DNA from: a virus
Direction: 5' to 3' (one strand)
Virus record (IMG/VR): IMGVR_UViG_3300025276_000201
Coordinates: 1 to 25,169 of that record
DNA length: 25,169 nt
Shown piece by piece: positions 1 through 7,508 of this stretch. The notes below the pieces were generated by a model. The model was not told the DNA's origin, ran no database searches, and was given only the letters and a program-made list of their open reading frames with translations. The position numbers were made by a program, and so were the translations under genes. The stretch's first letter is position 1; each line of letters begins with the position of its first letter.

Positions 1-2
1 GG

Positions 3-35
3 CAGTTTCGGAATGCTTGGAGGATTGCAGCATGA
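3..35 (+). CDS. 3' end of an upstream gene (partial)
   Basis: The frame starting at position 3 is open from the window edge and encodes ten residues, QFRNAWRIAA, before a TGA at 33-35. That TGA overlaps the ATG at 32 as ATGA, the same coupling used elsewhere in this genome. The FRNAW string resembles the RTFRGAW string in the next gene, so the upstream gene could be a related tail-assembly protein. The fragment is too short to identify, and the other two frames are also open for part of this stretch. Confidence 0.3.
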   Translation, partial: QFRNAWRIAA

Positions 36-388
36 CACAGACTTTCATCAAGATCGGCGCAACAAGCTATGACGCCGCAGACTACACCATCCCCGCAGAA
101 CGTACCTTCCGTGGTGCTTGGGAGGCTGATGCTAACGCAGGGGTTATCTCTGTAGACATGACAGCAGCACGAGACATCTGGCGTGACAAGATTCGTCTAG
201 CACGTACAGAGCCACTGGAAGCCCTCGACACTGCGTTCATGAAGGCGTTGGAGACAGGTGCTGACACCACACAGATCACGGCTGACAAACAAGCCCTGCG
301 TGATGCACCAACCCATGCTGACATTGATGCAGCTACTACACCAGATGAATTGGCAGCGGTGCAACCTGCTGGCCTGACGGTGGTTTAA
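32..388 (+). CDS. Tail-assembly-chaperone-like small protein
   Basis: This encodes 118 residues from the ATG at 32, which has GGAGGA (19-24) about seven bases upstream. A TTG at 17 in the same frame would add five residues but lies too close to that ribosome site. The protein has an N-terminal beta-like part ending in RTFRGAWE (about residues 25-32). A helical part follows with ARDIWRDKIRLAR, then a pattern of threonines and aspartates near LRDAPTHADID. This arrangement is typical of small phage proteins annotated as tail fibre or tail assembly chaperones, in which the RTFR-AW string and the helical 'RDKIR-AR' segment recur. It lies just before terL, so tail genes probably lie upstream of the window. 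The family link is from memory of the pattern; the precise role is not shown. Confidence 0.55.
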   Translation: MTQTFIKIGATSYDAADYTIPAERTFRGAWEADANAGVISVDMTAARDIWRDKIRLARTEPLEALDTAFMKALETGADTTQITADKQALRDAPTHADIDAATTPDELAAVQPAGLTVV

Positions 389-397
389 TAAACCTTA

Positions 398-1942
398 ATG
401 GCAACAATAACAGAAATCAAAGAAGCAGCAGAAGCAAGCTTGGTGACATTCATCAGGCTTGTAGCTCCTCAACGTGTACTAGGTAACTGTCACGAGGATG
501 TCTGTAAGTGGTGGACAAGGCAGGATGCTAAGACTCACCAGCTTCTTCTGTTTCCTCGTGACCACGGTAAGTCAGCTATGGTTGCCTACCGTGTTGCATG
601 GGAGCTAACTAAGAACCCTACACTACGGGTCTTGTACATCTCAGCTACATCTAACCTAGCTCAGAAACAGTTGTCGTTTATCAAGAACATCTTTGAGTCA
701 GACATCCACCAGAAGTACTGGCCTCAACACTTAAACAAGGACGAGAGTAAACGTGAAAAGTGGACTACATCAGAGATTGCTCTTGATCACCCAGACCGTA
801 AGAAAGAAGCTATCCGTGACCCTTCGATATTTACTGGCGGTCTTACTACCTCGCTTACGGGTATGCACTGCGACATTGCTGTCCTTGATGATGTTGTTGT
901 TTTCGAGAATGCTTACACGAATGAAGGCCGTAATAAAGTTAAGTCTCAGTACTCTCTACTCTCGTCTATTGAAGGCAGTGAAGCGAAAGAGTGGGTCGTA
1001 GGTACTCGTTACCATCCTAAAGATTTGTACTCAGACTTGATGGGTATGGAGGAAGACATCTACACTAAACAGGGTGAGCTTACAGGTAAAGAGAACATCT
1101 ACGAAGTAATGGAACGGGCAGTAGAAGACAACGGTGATGGTACTGGTGACTTCCTCTGGCCCCGTCAACTTCGTAAGGATGGTAAGATGTTTGGTTTTGA
1201 CATCCCTATCCTAGCTAAGAAACGTGGACAGTACCTAGACAGGGTGCAGTTTAGAGCACAGTACTACAACGATCCTACTGACCCTGACAGTCAACCTATC
1301 GCCTATGAGAAGTTTCAGTACTATGATCGGAAGCATCTAGATAGAGATAACGGACAGTGGCAGTACAAGGGACGTAAACTAAACGTCAGTGCAGCTGTTG
1401 ACTTTGCGTACAGTGTTAGCAAGAGGGCTGACTACACAGCAGTTGTTGTGATTGGTGTAGACTACGAGAACAACGTCTACGTCTTAGACATTGACAGGTT
1501 TAAAACAGATAAGATTTCTGAGTACTTCAAGCACATCTTAGACCTTCTAAACAGATGGGACTTTAGAAAGCTACGGGCTGAATGTACTGCTGCTCAGTCA
1601 GCTATCGTCTCTGAACTTAAAGATAACTACATCAAGCCTAACGGACTAGCTCTTAAGATTGATGAACATAGACCTAACAGACACCAAGGTTCTAAAGAAG
1701 AACGTATAGCAGCTATCCTTGAACCAAGGTACGACAACTTACAGGTGTATCACTACCGTGGTGGTAACTGTCAGGTACTAGAAGAAGAGTTGGTGTCTTA
1801 CAATCCAGCACACGACGACTGTAAAGACTGTCTTGCAGCTGCTGTTGAAGTAGCTATTAAGCCAAGTGCTTCCGCAATACGAAAAAGAAATCAAGATAAT
1901 AATGTAGTATTTCATCCTAAATTCGGTGGTGTTGCATTTTAA
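398..1942 (+). CDS. terL: Terminase large subunit (TerL)
   Basis: This 514-residue protein is the DNA-packaging motor ATPase and headful or site-specific nuclease. The Walker A-like loop FPRDHGKS is at residues 52-59, the Walker B string AVLDDVV has its acidic pair at 164-165, and the coupling-type motif GTRYH is near 202-206. The C-terminal RNase H-like nuclease begins with AVDFAYS, where D335 is a metal ligand candidate, and D345 follows in the ADYTAV string. Length and motif order match T7-like and marine podovirus large terminases. No clear Shine-Dalgarno sequence precedes the ATG, which is nine bases after the upstream stop, so translation may depend on reinitiation. No small terminase is recognisable next to it. 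Confidence 0.93.
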   Translation: MATITEIKEAAEASLVTFIRLVAPQRVLGNCHEDVCKWWTRQDAKTHQLLLFPRDHGKSAMVAYRVAWELTKNPTLRVLYISATSNLAQKQLSFIKNIFESDIHQKYWPQHLNKDESKREKWTTSEIALDHPDRKKEAIRDPSIFTGGLTTSLTGMHCDIAVLDDVVVFENAYTNEGRNKVKSQYSLLSSIEGSEAKEWVVGTRYHPKDLYSDLMGMEEDIYTKQGELTGKENIYEVMERAVEDNGDGTGDFLWPRQLRKDGKMFGFDIPILAKKRGQYLDRVQFRAQYYNDPTDPDSQPIAYEKFQYYDRKHLDRDNGQWQYKGRKLNVSAAVDFAYSVSKRADYTAVVVIGVDYENNVYVLDIDRFKTDKISEYFKHILDLLNRWDFRKLRAECTAAQSAIVSELKDNYIKPNGLALKIDEHRPNRHQGSKEERIAAILEPRYDNLQVYHYRGGNCQVLEEELVSYNPAHDDCKDCLAAAVEVAIKPSASAIRKRNQDNNVVFHPKFGGVAF

Positions 1943-1945
1943 CAC

Positions 1946-1974
1946 TTGACAAGTTAATTACACTGTGTTATTAT
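1946..1974 (+). promoter_or_regulatory. Sigma70-type promoter before the portal gene
   Basis: A TTGACA box (1946-1951) and TATTAT box (1969-1974) are separated by exactly 17 bases. TG at 1966-1967 forms an extended -10 (TGtTATTAT). Transcription would start near 1981, and the portal ATG is at 2003 behind AGGAG (1993-1997). The placement in a 60-base gap between two structural genes supports a real host-RNA-polymerase promoter. Confidence 0.8.
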
Positions 1975-1980
1975 TAACAC
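1965..1980 (+). repeat. Inverted repeat overlapping the -10 box, possible operator
   Basis: GTGTTA (1965-1970) and TAACAC (1975-1980) are perfect inverted arms around TTAT. The element covers the -10 box and reaches the expected start site. This is where a dimeric repressor would block open-complex formation. No phage repressor is visible in the window, and the A/T-rich half-sites could match by chance. Confidence 0.45.
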
Positions 1981-2002
1981 ATAGCTAGGACTAGGAGTCA
2001 TC

Positions 2003-3796
2003 ATGGCTGGCACTACACTTGACATTGAAGGCGTTATTGATCCACACACCCTAGCCGTGGATATTTCTAGCCGTTGGACTTCTTGGAACAATGCTCGTTC
2101 TGAGAAAGTAAAAGAGTGGAAAGAGCTACGCAACTATGTGTATGCTACAGATACTCGCACTACGAGTAACAACAAGTTGCCGTGGTCTAACTCTACAACT
2201 ACCCCTAAGCTGACACAGATTGCTGATAACCTTCACGCAAACTACTTCGCTGCTTTGTTCCCTCAGAAAAGATGGTTCCGCTTTGAAGCTACCGACAATG
2301 AAGGTGACGTTAAGATTAAACGTGACATCATTCAGGCGTACATGCAGAACAAGCTACGTCAGTCTGACTTTGTTAACACCACAAGTAAACTTATCAACGA
2401 CTATATTCAATACGGTAACTGCTTTGCTACGGTAGACTATCAACGTAAGATTACAGAGTTTGAAGATGGTGAACGTGTAGTAAACTACGTTGGCCCTAAG
2501 CTAGTTCGTATCTCACCCTACGACATCTGCTTCAACCCAATAGCTGCTGAGTTTGCTGATACTCCTAAGATCATTCGTTCCATCCTTACCTTGGGTGAAG
2601 TACAACGTATGGTCGAAACATCTCCAGATAAAGCTTACATGGAAGGCGTCTTTAATAAGATGCTAGGTAACCGTGGTGCAGCTAAGGGTAACGAGATTGA
2701 TGTGAACAAGTCTGAGGGCTTTGTAGCTGATGGTTTCTCTAACCTGTCCGACTACTATGAATCAGACTATGTAGAAATGCTTACCTTCTACGGTGACATT
2801 TATGACACAGACACTGGTAAGTTTATGAACAACCGTGTCATCACTATCGTAGACCGTTCCTATGTTTTGTCTAACGAAGAGAACCCTAGCTTCCTTGGTC
2901 GTGACCCTATCTTCCACGTAGGTTGGAGAGACCGTCCTGACAACCTTTACAGCATGGGTCCACTGGATAACTTGGTCGGTATGCAGTACCGCATTGACCA
3001 CCTTGAGAACCTTAAGGCTGATGTGTTTGACCAGATCGCCTACCCAGTTCTTAAGATCAGGGGTGACGTAGAAGACTTCGACTTCGAACCTAATGCTCGT
3101 ATCTACTTGGGTGATGAGGGAGACGTAGGCTACCTTGTACCAGATGCTACTGCTCTCAATGCTGATTTCCAGATTAGAGAACTAGAAGCTAAGATGGAGA
3201 TGATGGCTGGTGCTCCTCGTGAGGCTATGGGTATCCGTAGTGCTGGTGAGAAGACAGCCTTTGAAGTTAACCAGTTGATGACTGCTGCTGGTCGTATCTT
3301 CCAACATAAGACTGCCCACTTTGAACGTGTGTTTCTTGAACCTATCTTGAATGCAATGCTTGAAGTAGCTCGTCGTAACATGGACTACGAGGACACAGCT
3401 AAGGTCTTGAACGAAGATACAGGTCTTTACTTCTTCACACAGATTACTCGTGATGACCTAAGATCAAACGGTAAGATCGTACCAATGGGTGCTCGTCACT
3501 TTGCTGAACGTGCTCAACGTGTACAGAACCTTACAACTATGTTCCAGATCAAATCATCTGATCCCTCTGTTGCCTCTCACTTGTCAGGTAAAGAGTTTGC
3601 TCGTTTGTTGGCAGATGAACTTGGTGAACCAGCACTGTTTGGTGAGAACATTGCAGTATCAGAACAGCTTGAGACTCAGAAGGTCGTCACAGACGCACAG
3701 GTCGAGTTTGAGGCTGAACAAGAAGAGATGGCAGAGCAGGGTATGCAACAGCTAGAGGCTGCACCACAGCAAGCCCCTGAGGAGCCTATTGAATGA
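2003..3796 (+). CDS. Portal (head-tail connector) protein
   Basis: This 597-residue protein is expected to form the dodecameric ring at the capsid vertex through which DNA is packaged and ejected. It follows terL and precedes scaffold and capsid, the standard place for a portal. Features typical of podovirus portals are the N-terminal helical segment rich in W, K and R (WTSWNNARSEKVKEW), the NNKLPWSNSTTTPKL stretch near residues 56-70, and the FPQKRWFRF segment near 86-94. A long helical part (about 385-470) contains PREAMGIRSAGEKTAFE. The acidic, glutamine-rich C-terminus is a common disordered tail. The start is supported by AGGAG five bases upstream. Assignment rests on length, order and these patterns. 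Confidence 0.88.
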   Translation: MAGTTLDIEGVIDPHTLAVDISSRWTSWNNARSEKVKEWKELRNYVYATDTRTTSNNKLPWSNSTTTPKLTQIADNLHANYFAALFPQKRWFRFEATDNEGDVKIKRDIIQAYMQNKLRQSDFVNTTSKLINDYIQYGNCFATVDYQRKITEFEDGERVVNYVGPKLVRISPYDICFNPIAAEFADTPKIIRSILTLGEVQRMVETSPDKAYMEGVFNKMLGNRGAAKGNEIDVNKSEGFVADGFSNLSDYYESDYVEMLTFYGDIYDTDTGKFMNNRVITIVDRSYVLSNEENPSFLGRDPIFHVGWRDRPDNLYSMGPLDNLVGMQYRIDHLENLKADVFDQIAYPVLKIRGDVEDFDFEPNARIYLGDEGDVGYLVPDATALNADFQIRELEAKMEMMAGAPREAMGIRSAGEKTAFEVNQLMTAAGRIFQHKTAHFERVFLEPILNAMLEVARRNMDYEDTAKVLNEDTGLYFFTQITRDDLRSNGKIVPMGARHFAERAQRVQNLTTMFQIKSSDPSVASHLSGKEFARLLADELGEPALFGENIAVSEQLETQKVVTDAQVEFEAEQEEMAEQGMQQLEAAPQQAPEEPIE

Positions 3797-4035
3797 AGGC
3801 AGCTTGGTTCAAAGACTGCAAGTCAAAGAAACAAAAAGAGGCAGTAGCTCAGACACTCCAATCTAACAGAGAAAGTCTAGACCGCCTTAAAGAAATCCTA
3901 GAGCCTATGCTTAAGGATACTACCCCTGCCGCAGACTATGACTCACCTTCGTGGGCATACAAGCAAGCAGATCGTAACGGGTTCAATCGAGCAGTGACCA
4001 CTGTGTTGGACCTTATCAACTTAGACAAGGATTAA
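3793..4035 (+). CDS. Small conserved-type phage protein of unknown function
   Basis: This 80-residue protein begins at an ATGA overlap with the portal stop, so translation is probably coupled to portal. It is charged and helical at the N-terminus (KSKKQKEAVAQTL, then RESLDRLKEIL). It ends with DSPSWAYKQADRNGFNRA followed by a leucine-rich segment. The SPSWAYKQAD-NG string looks like one shared by small proteins found between portal and scaffold in marine podoviruses. It has no signal peptide, membrane segment or cysteine cluster that would explain a function. A role in head assembly is suggested only by position. Confidence 0.65.
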   Translation: MKAAWFKDCKSKKQKEAVAQTLQSNRESLDRLKEILEPMLKDTTPAADYDSPSWAYKQADRNGFNRAVTTVLDLINLDKD

Positions 4036-4037
4036 CA

Positions 4038-4805
4038 ATGAGTGTATTTTCTGAAGAGCAGGTGACCCCCGCAACGCAGAGTGAGCAAGTAGTACCTTCT
4101 GAAGCGGTGACCAACCCTTCTGTCTTAGGTGACCTTGTAGGAGATGGACGTAAGTTCAATGATGTAGAGGCGTTAGCAAAGGGAAAGCTAGAAGCTGACA
4201 GGTTCATCGAACAGATGAAACAAGAGAATGCTTCTTTAAAAGCTGACCTAGAGAAACAAACATACAAACTTGGAGTTACTGCTAAGATGGAAGAAATGGC
4301 CTCGGAACCCACAACCGAACTTCTTGATCCTAATAACAACATGAGTGGCACTTCGGATACAGCTAATACCCAGCTTAGTTCGAGTGAAGCAAACATTGAG
4401 AGCCTAGTAGAACAGACCCTGATGAAACGAGAGCAACAAAGTGTTTCTAAAAATAACATTGCTTTCGTAGAGGCGGAACTTGAAAAAGCCTACGGTACAG
4501 AAGCTGCTGCTACAGTGCAGCAAAAGGCTACTGAACTAGGGCTATCACTGTCAGAACTACAGGGCATGGCTTCTAAGTCACCTGCTGCTTTCATGCAGTT
4601 GCTTGGACAGCCAGTGCCTAAACGGTCTCCAGTGATTCAAGGGAGCATTCGTACTGAAGGTTCTACAATGCAAGCATCCTCTGAAAAGGACTTTGGATAC
4701 TACCAGAGACTTCGCAGAGAAAACTCGACTATGTACTATAAACCTACTACCCAACGGGCGATGATGGCAGATGCTGATCGTCTGGGTAGTGCCTTCTATA
4801 AATAA
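4038..4805 (+). CDS. Capsid assembly scaffold protein
   Basis: This 255-residue protein is expected to guide procapsid assembly and then leave the head. It has the composition of a scaffold: acidic and glutamine/serine-rich at the N-terminus, a coiled-coil region near residues 50-90 (DRFIEQMKQENASLKADLEKQ), and a low-complexity TSDTANTQLSSSEAN linker. A second helical part follows, and the C-terminus is basic and aromatic (YYQRLRREN ... YYKPTTQRAM), the type of region that binds coat protein. It sits between portal and major capsid, as in T7 (gene 9). AAGGA six bases before the ATG supports the start. Sequence conservation of scaffolds is low, so the call rests on order and composition. Confidence 0.82.
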   Translation: MSVFSEEQVTPATQSEQVVPSEAVTNPSVLGDLVGDGRKFNDVEALAKGKLEADRFIEQMKQENASLKADLEKQTYKLGVTAKMEEMASEPTTELLDPNNNMSGTSDTANTQLSSSEANIESLVEQTLMKREQQSVSKNNIAFVEAELEKAYGTEAAATVQQKATELGLSLSELQGMASKSPAAFMQLLGQPVPKRSPVIQGSIRTEGSTMQASSEKDFGYYQRLRRENSTMYYKPTTQRAMMADADRLGSAFYK

Positions 4806-4817
4806 AGGAATAAGAAA

Positions 4818-5765
4818 ATGGCTGGTAACACAGTAGCAACACTGGCACTTGCTAAACGTGCCGAAGTTTGGTCCGCCGAACTTAAAGAAATCTTGCGTGA
4901 CGAATTGCAAGGTATGAAATACGTCAACTGGTTGAGTGATTTCCCTGACGGTGATACATTCAAAATCCCATCCTTGGGTGACGCAACAATCGCAGACTAC
5001 ACAGAAGATTCAGCTGTATCCTACACTGCGATTGATGATGCACAGTTCACGTTCACAATCACTGACTACCTTCAGTCAAGCAACTACATCACTAACAAAG
5101 CGATGCAGGATGTCTACTACTCCAACCAGATCATGTCTCAGTTTGTTCCACTTCAGGAACGTGCTTTGATGGAACGTCTGGAAACAGACATCATGAAGCT
5201 TGCTCAGACTGGTCAAACAGCCGCTAACCCTAACAACGTCAACGGTGTTGCTCACCGTATGATTGGTTCAGGTACTGGCGGTAAGATTGCGGCAGAAGAC
5301 TTTGCTAAAGCTCTCCGTGCTCTTAAGACTGGTAAAGTACCACAGCGTAACCTCGTGGCTATTGTTGATCCGTCTGTTGAGTTTGAGATGAACACTCTCG
5401 CAAACATTACAACAGTACAGAACAACCCACGTTGGGAAGGTATCGTAAATACTGGTATCGCTTCTGGTATGTCTTTTATTGCTAACATCTATGGTTTTGA
5501 TGTATACACATCTAACTACCTAGCAACAAAATCTTCCGAAACTATCAGTGGTGTTGCTGCTCCATCTAACGCAATTAACAACTTGTTCTTCTCTGCTGAT
5601 CAAGCTGTCTTGCCGTTTGTTGGTGCATGGCGTCAGATGCCTGAAGTGGACACAGAGTACAACAAAGACTTCCAGCGTACAGAGTTTGTAACTACTGCAC
5701 GTTATGGTATGAAACTGTACCGTCCAGAGAACATGGTTTCTGTTCTCACAAAGCCTTTGGCTTAA
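4818..5765 (+). CDS. Major capsid protein
   Basis: This 315-residue protein is expected to be the HK97-fold shell protein. The N-terminal helical arm (residues about 10-40) ends in NWLSDFPDGDTFKIPSLGD, a pattern seen in podovirus coat proteins. A beta segment with ITDYLQSSNYITNKAMQD, a spine helix (QERALMERLETDIMKLA), and a C-terminal AWRQMPEVDTEYNKDF part follow. Position after the scaffold and before a strong terminator mirrors T7 gene 10. All 12 arginine codons are CGT, unlike the downstream virion genes, which fits selection for very high expression. AAGGA lies upstream of the ATG. Confidence 0.92.
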   Translation: MAGNTVATLALAKRAEVWSAELKEILRDELQGMKYVNWLSDFPDGDTFKIPSLGDATIADYTEDSAVSYTAIDDAQFTFTITDYLQSSNYITNKAMQDVYYSNQIMSQFVPLQERALMERLETDIMKLAQTGQTAANPNNVNGVAHRMIGSGTGGKIAAEDFAKALRALKTGKVPQRNLVAIVDPSVEFEMNTLANITTVQNNPRWEGIVNTGIASGMSFIANIYGFDVYTSNYLATKSSETISGVAAPSNAINNLFFSADQAVLPFVGAWRQMPEVDTEYNKDFQRTEFVTTARYGMKLYRPENMVSVLTKPLA

Positions 5766-5775
5766 ACTAAAATAC

Positions 5776-5812
5776 AACGGGAGGGGAGAAATCTCCTCCT
5801 GTTACCACTTTT
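5776..5812 (+). terminator. Hairpin terminator after the capsid gene
   Basis: AACGGGAGG (5776-5784) pairs with CCTCCTGTT (5795-5803) with one G-U pair. AGA/TCT can extend the stem inside past a GG bulge. A short T run (5809-5812) follows seven bases after the stem start of the 3' arm ends. The imperfect T run suggests partial termination, which would make capsid mRNA abundant relative to downstream genes, as the T7 late terminator does after gene 10. Confidence 0.7.
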
Positions 5813-5815
5813 AAC

Positions 5816-5844
5816 TTGACAACTATTACGCCTGTGTGTATAAT
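5816..5844 (+). promoter_or_regulatory. Perfect-consensus sigma70 promoter for the tail operon
   Basis: TTGACA (5816-5821) and TATAAT (5839-5844) are separated by 17 bases. Both boxes match the bacterial housekeeping consensus exactly. It starts four bases after the capsid terminator's T run and lies 37 bases before the next ATG. Its spacer (attac..ctgtg) resembles that of the promoter at 1946, so the two may be regulated alike. Confidence 0.88.
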
Positions 5845-5880
5845 AGTCTTAAGAAGTCCCCCCTGCTAAGGATATAAAAT

Positions 5881-6453
5881 ATGGCTAACGTAGAACATTC
5901 AGTACTTACGGGTAGTGCATTGCACGAACCTAAGGGTGCAGCTGGTGCTAACAGTGGTGAAGTCTATGTAGCCAATGGTTCAGGTAGTGGGGTATGGCAA
6001 CCTATCCACAGACACCTTAGTGCTGCTACCGCTTTCAATGCTTCTTCCCCTTATGCTTACTCCCTAGATACAGACATAGCTGAGAAGTTCTTATCTCCTT
6101 CTATCTCTTCATCTACAGTATCAGGCTTTACAGTTGTTACATCCCCTAACCTAAGATTTAAGTACAACGATGCTACAAGTCTTACAGGTCTTATTAACGT
6201 AACAATGTCTTCTAATCAATCTACAGGGCCGTCACACGAGATAGAGTGGGCTTTGTTTAAGAATGGTGTAGAGATTGTAGGTTCACGAGCAATCCGTACT
6301 ATCGCTACAGGTACTTGGGGTTCCATTAGTGTAACAGGTCTTACCTCTCTTGCACAAAACGATTACATTGAAATTAAGACTAAAGCTAGTGCAGACAATG
6401 TAGAAGTTAACTACGCAAACATTTACGTTTCTATTATTGGAATGAGTGCATAA
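5881..6453 (+). CDS. Virion decoration or head/tail fibre protein, jelly-roll-like
   Basis: This 190-residue protein is the first gene behind the consensus promoter. The N-terminus EHSVLTGSALHEPKG (residues 5-19) is a short adapter-like string recurring in marine phage virion proteins. The rest is a beta-rich, serine/threonine-rich domain with few charged residues. Its end (DYIEIKTKASADNVEVNYANIYVSII) has the spacing seen in C1q/TNF-like jelly-roll domains of trimeric phage fibres and decoration proteins. Its place directly after the capsid gene favours a capsid decoration or head fibre role, but a tail appendage is possible. AAGGAT precedes the ATG. The fold is inferred from pattern only. 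Confidence 0.6.
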   Translation: MANVEHSVLTGSALHEPKGAAGANSGEVYVANGSGSGVWQPIHRHLSAATAFNASSPYAYSLDTDIAEKFLSPSISSSTVSGFTVVTSPNLRFKYNDATSLTGLINVTMSSNQSTGPSHEIEWALFKNGVEIVGSRAIRTIATGTWGSISVTGLTSLAQNDYIEIKTKASADNVEVNYANIYVSIIGMSA

Positions 6454-6454
6454 C

Positions 6455-7204
6455 ATGAAAATGACTCTCCTTCAAATGGTCCAGAATATCTTGTCCGACA
6501 TGGATTCGGAGGAGATCAACAGCATTTCAGATTCTAACGAGGCTGGTCAAATTGCTGCGGTAGTAGAGAATACTTACTTCGCAATGATTGCTACTCGTGA
6601 CATCCCTGAGCATTCCCAGATAATTAAGCTTACATCTTTTTCTAGTTCTGTTAGACCTACTCACTTTTCTTTTCCTTCTCGTGTAAAGAACATTGAGTTT
6701 CTGGACTACAACGTGACTAAGGTTGTCGGTGGTGTAGACTACCAACGTCTTACCTACCTAGAGCCAGATGAGTTTTTTGCTTTGTCAGACGCTAGAGACA
6801 GTACAGCTTCTAACATCTTGCAGGTTGATGACGTACAGGCAGACAGTATCTTGCTTATTCGCAACGATGTCATGCCTAGTTACTACACATCCTTTGATGA
6901 CGAGAACGTGGTTCTTGATTCCTACATGGCTACTGTAGACGCAATCCTTACATCTGCTAAGACGAGAGCTTACGGTATTAAGTACCCTACGTTTGATGCC
7001 TTCACTGATAACTTTACACCAGACTTAGACGATGTAATGTTCCCTTACCTTTTAGCTGAAGCAAAGTCTACAGCTATGTCTTTGTTTAAGACTGGTTCTG
7101 ATCCTAAGGTTGAACAGACAGCTAGGCGTCAGAAGGTCTATGTACAGAATGACTTGTACAGGATTAAAAAAGAAAGGCCTTATAACAAGTATGGTAGACG
7201 TTAA
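6455..7204 (+). CDS. Tail tubular protein A / adaptor (T7 gp11-like)
   Basis: This 249-residue protein is the expected adaptor ring between portal and nozzle. The N-terminal TLLQMVQNILSDMDSEEINSI string (residues 3-23), the AAVVENTYFAMIATRDIPEH segment, and the C-terminal PYLLAEAKSTAMSLFKTGSDPKVEQ-ARRQ helix match tail tubular A proteins. The gene lies just before the nozzle gene, as gene 11 lies before gene 12 in T7. The ATG at 6455 is one base after the upstream stop, so coupled translation is likely. A GTG at 6446 in the same frame has GGA four bases upstream and would add three residues. T7 gp11 is shorter (196 residues). Confidence 0.82.
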   Translation: MKMTLLQMVQNILSDMDSEEINSISDSNEAGQIAAVVENTYFAMIATRDIPEHSQIIKLTSFSSSVRPTHFSFPSRVKNIEFLDYNVTKVVGGVDYQRLTYLEPDEFFALSDARDSTASNILQVDDVQADSILLIRNDVMPSYYTSFDDENVVLDSYMATVDAILTSAKTRAYGIKYPTFDAFTDNFTPDLDDVMFPYLLAEAKSTAMSLFKTGSDPKVEQTARRQKVYVQNDLYRIKKERPYNKYGRR

Positions 7205-7508
7205 GTTAATCAAAAGTGAAGATGGTCAAGAGATCAAAGTACACAGTGACAAGACAGAGAAAGCCTTAGTAGTTTACAAACCTCAGGATGGTTTTAAGTT
7301 CTACGCAGTTAAATACGAAAACGGAGCACAAGTTCCTAGTGAGTTGAGTGGAAGTTGGACAGGGATTGACGGGGCTTTAAAGGCTGTAAACCGACACCTT
7401 GATCTAAAGAAACCTACACCTCGCAAAGCAGTTAACGATAGGTCCAAGGCTCGTAAGGCCGATAAGGAAAAACTAGATGCCTCAGAGCTTAGTACAAAGA
7501 ACGGTTAA
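7191..7508 (+). CDS. Small basic protein between the two tail tubular genes
   Basis: This 105-residue protein starts within the last 14 bases of the adaptor gene and ends 32 bases inside the nozzle gene. It has a beta-like N-terminal half (VKLIKSEDGQEIKVHSD, then KALVVYKPQDGFKFYAVKYENG). The C-terminal tail is lysine/arginine-rich (KKPTPRKAVNDRSKARKADKEK). The same frame is open upstream to 7110, but that part lies fully inside the adaptor gene, and the ATG at 7191 is a better start. I do not recognise the family. The nested position suggests dosage tied to tail assembly, and it may be a small virion or chaperone protein. Confidence 0.6.
   Translation: MVDVKLIKSEDGQEIKVHSDKTEKALVVYKPQDGFKFYAVKYENGAQVPSELSGSWTGIDGALKAVNRHLDLKKPTPRKAVNDRSKARKADKEKLDASELSTKNG

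Noticed and set aside
382-394. Short hairpin GGTTT-AAT-AAACC before terL
   Set aside because: A five-pair A/T-rich stem is too weak to act as a terminator or attenuator and is expected by chance. No conservation evidence is available.
753-1001. Second + frame of 82 codons inside terL
   Set aside because: It is fully inside the terminase nuclease/ATPase region, is leucine-rich, and has no ribosome site.
4016-4459. Antisense open frame of 147 codons across the scaffold gene
   Set aside because: The sense frame is supported by order, ribosome site and composition, whereas this frame yields a leucine/serine-rich product typical of a shadow.
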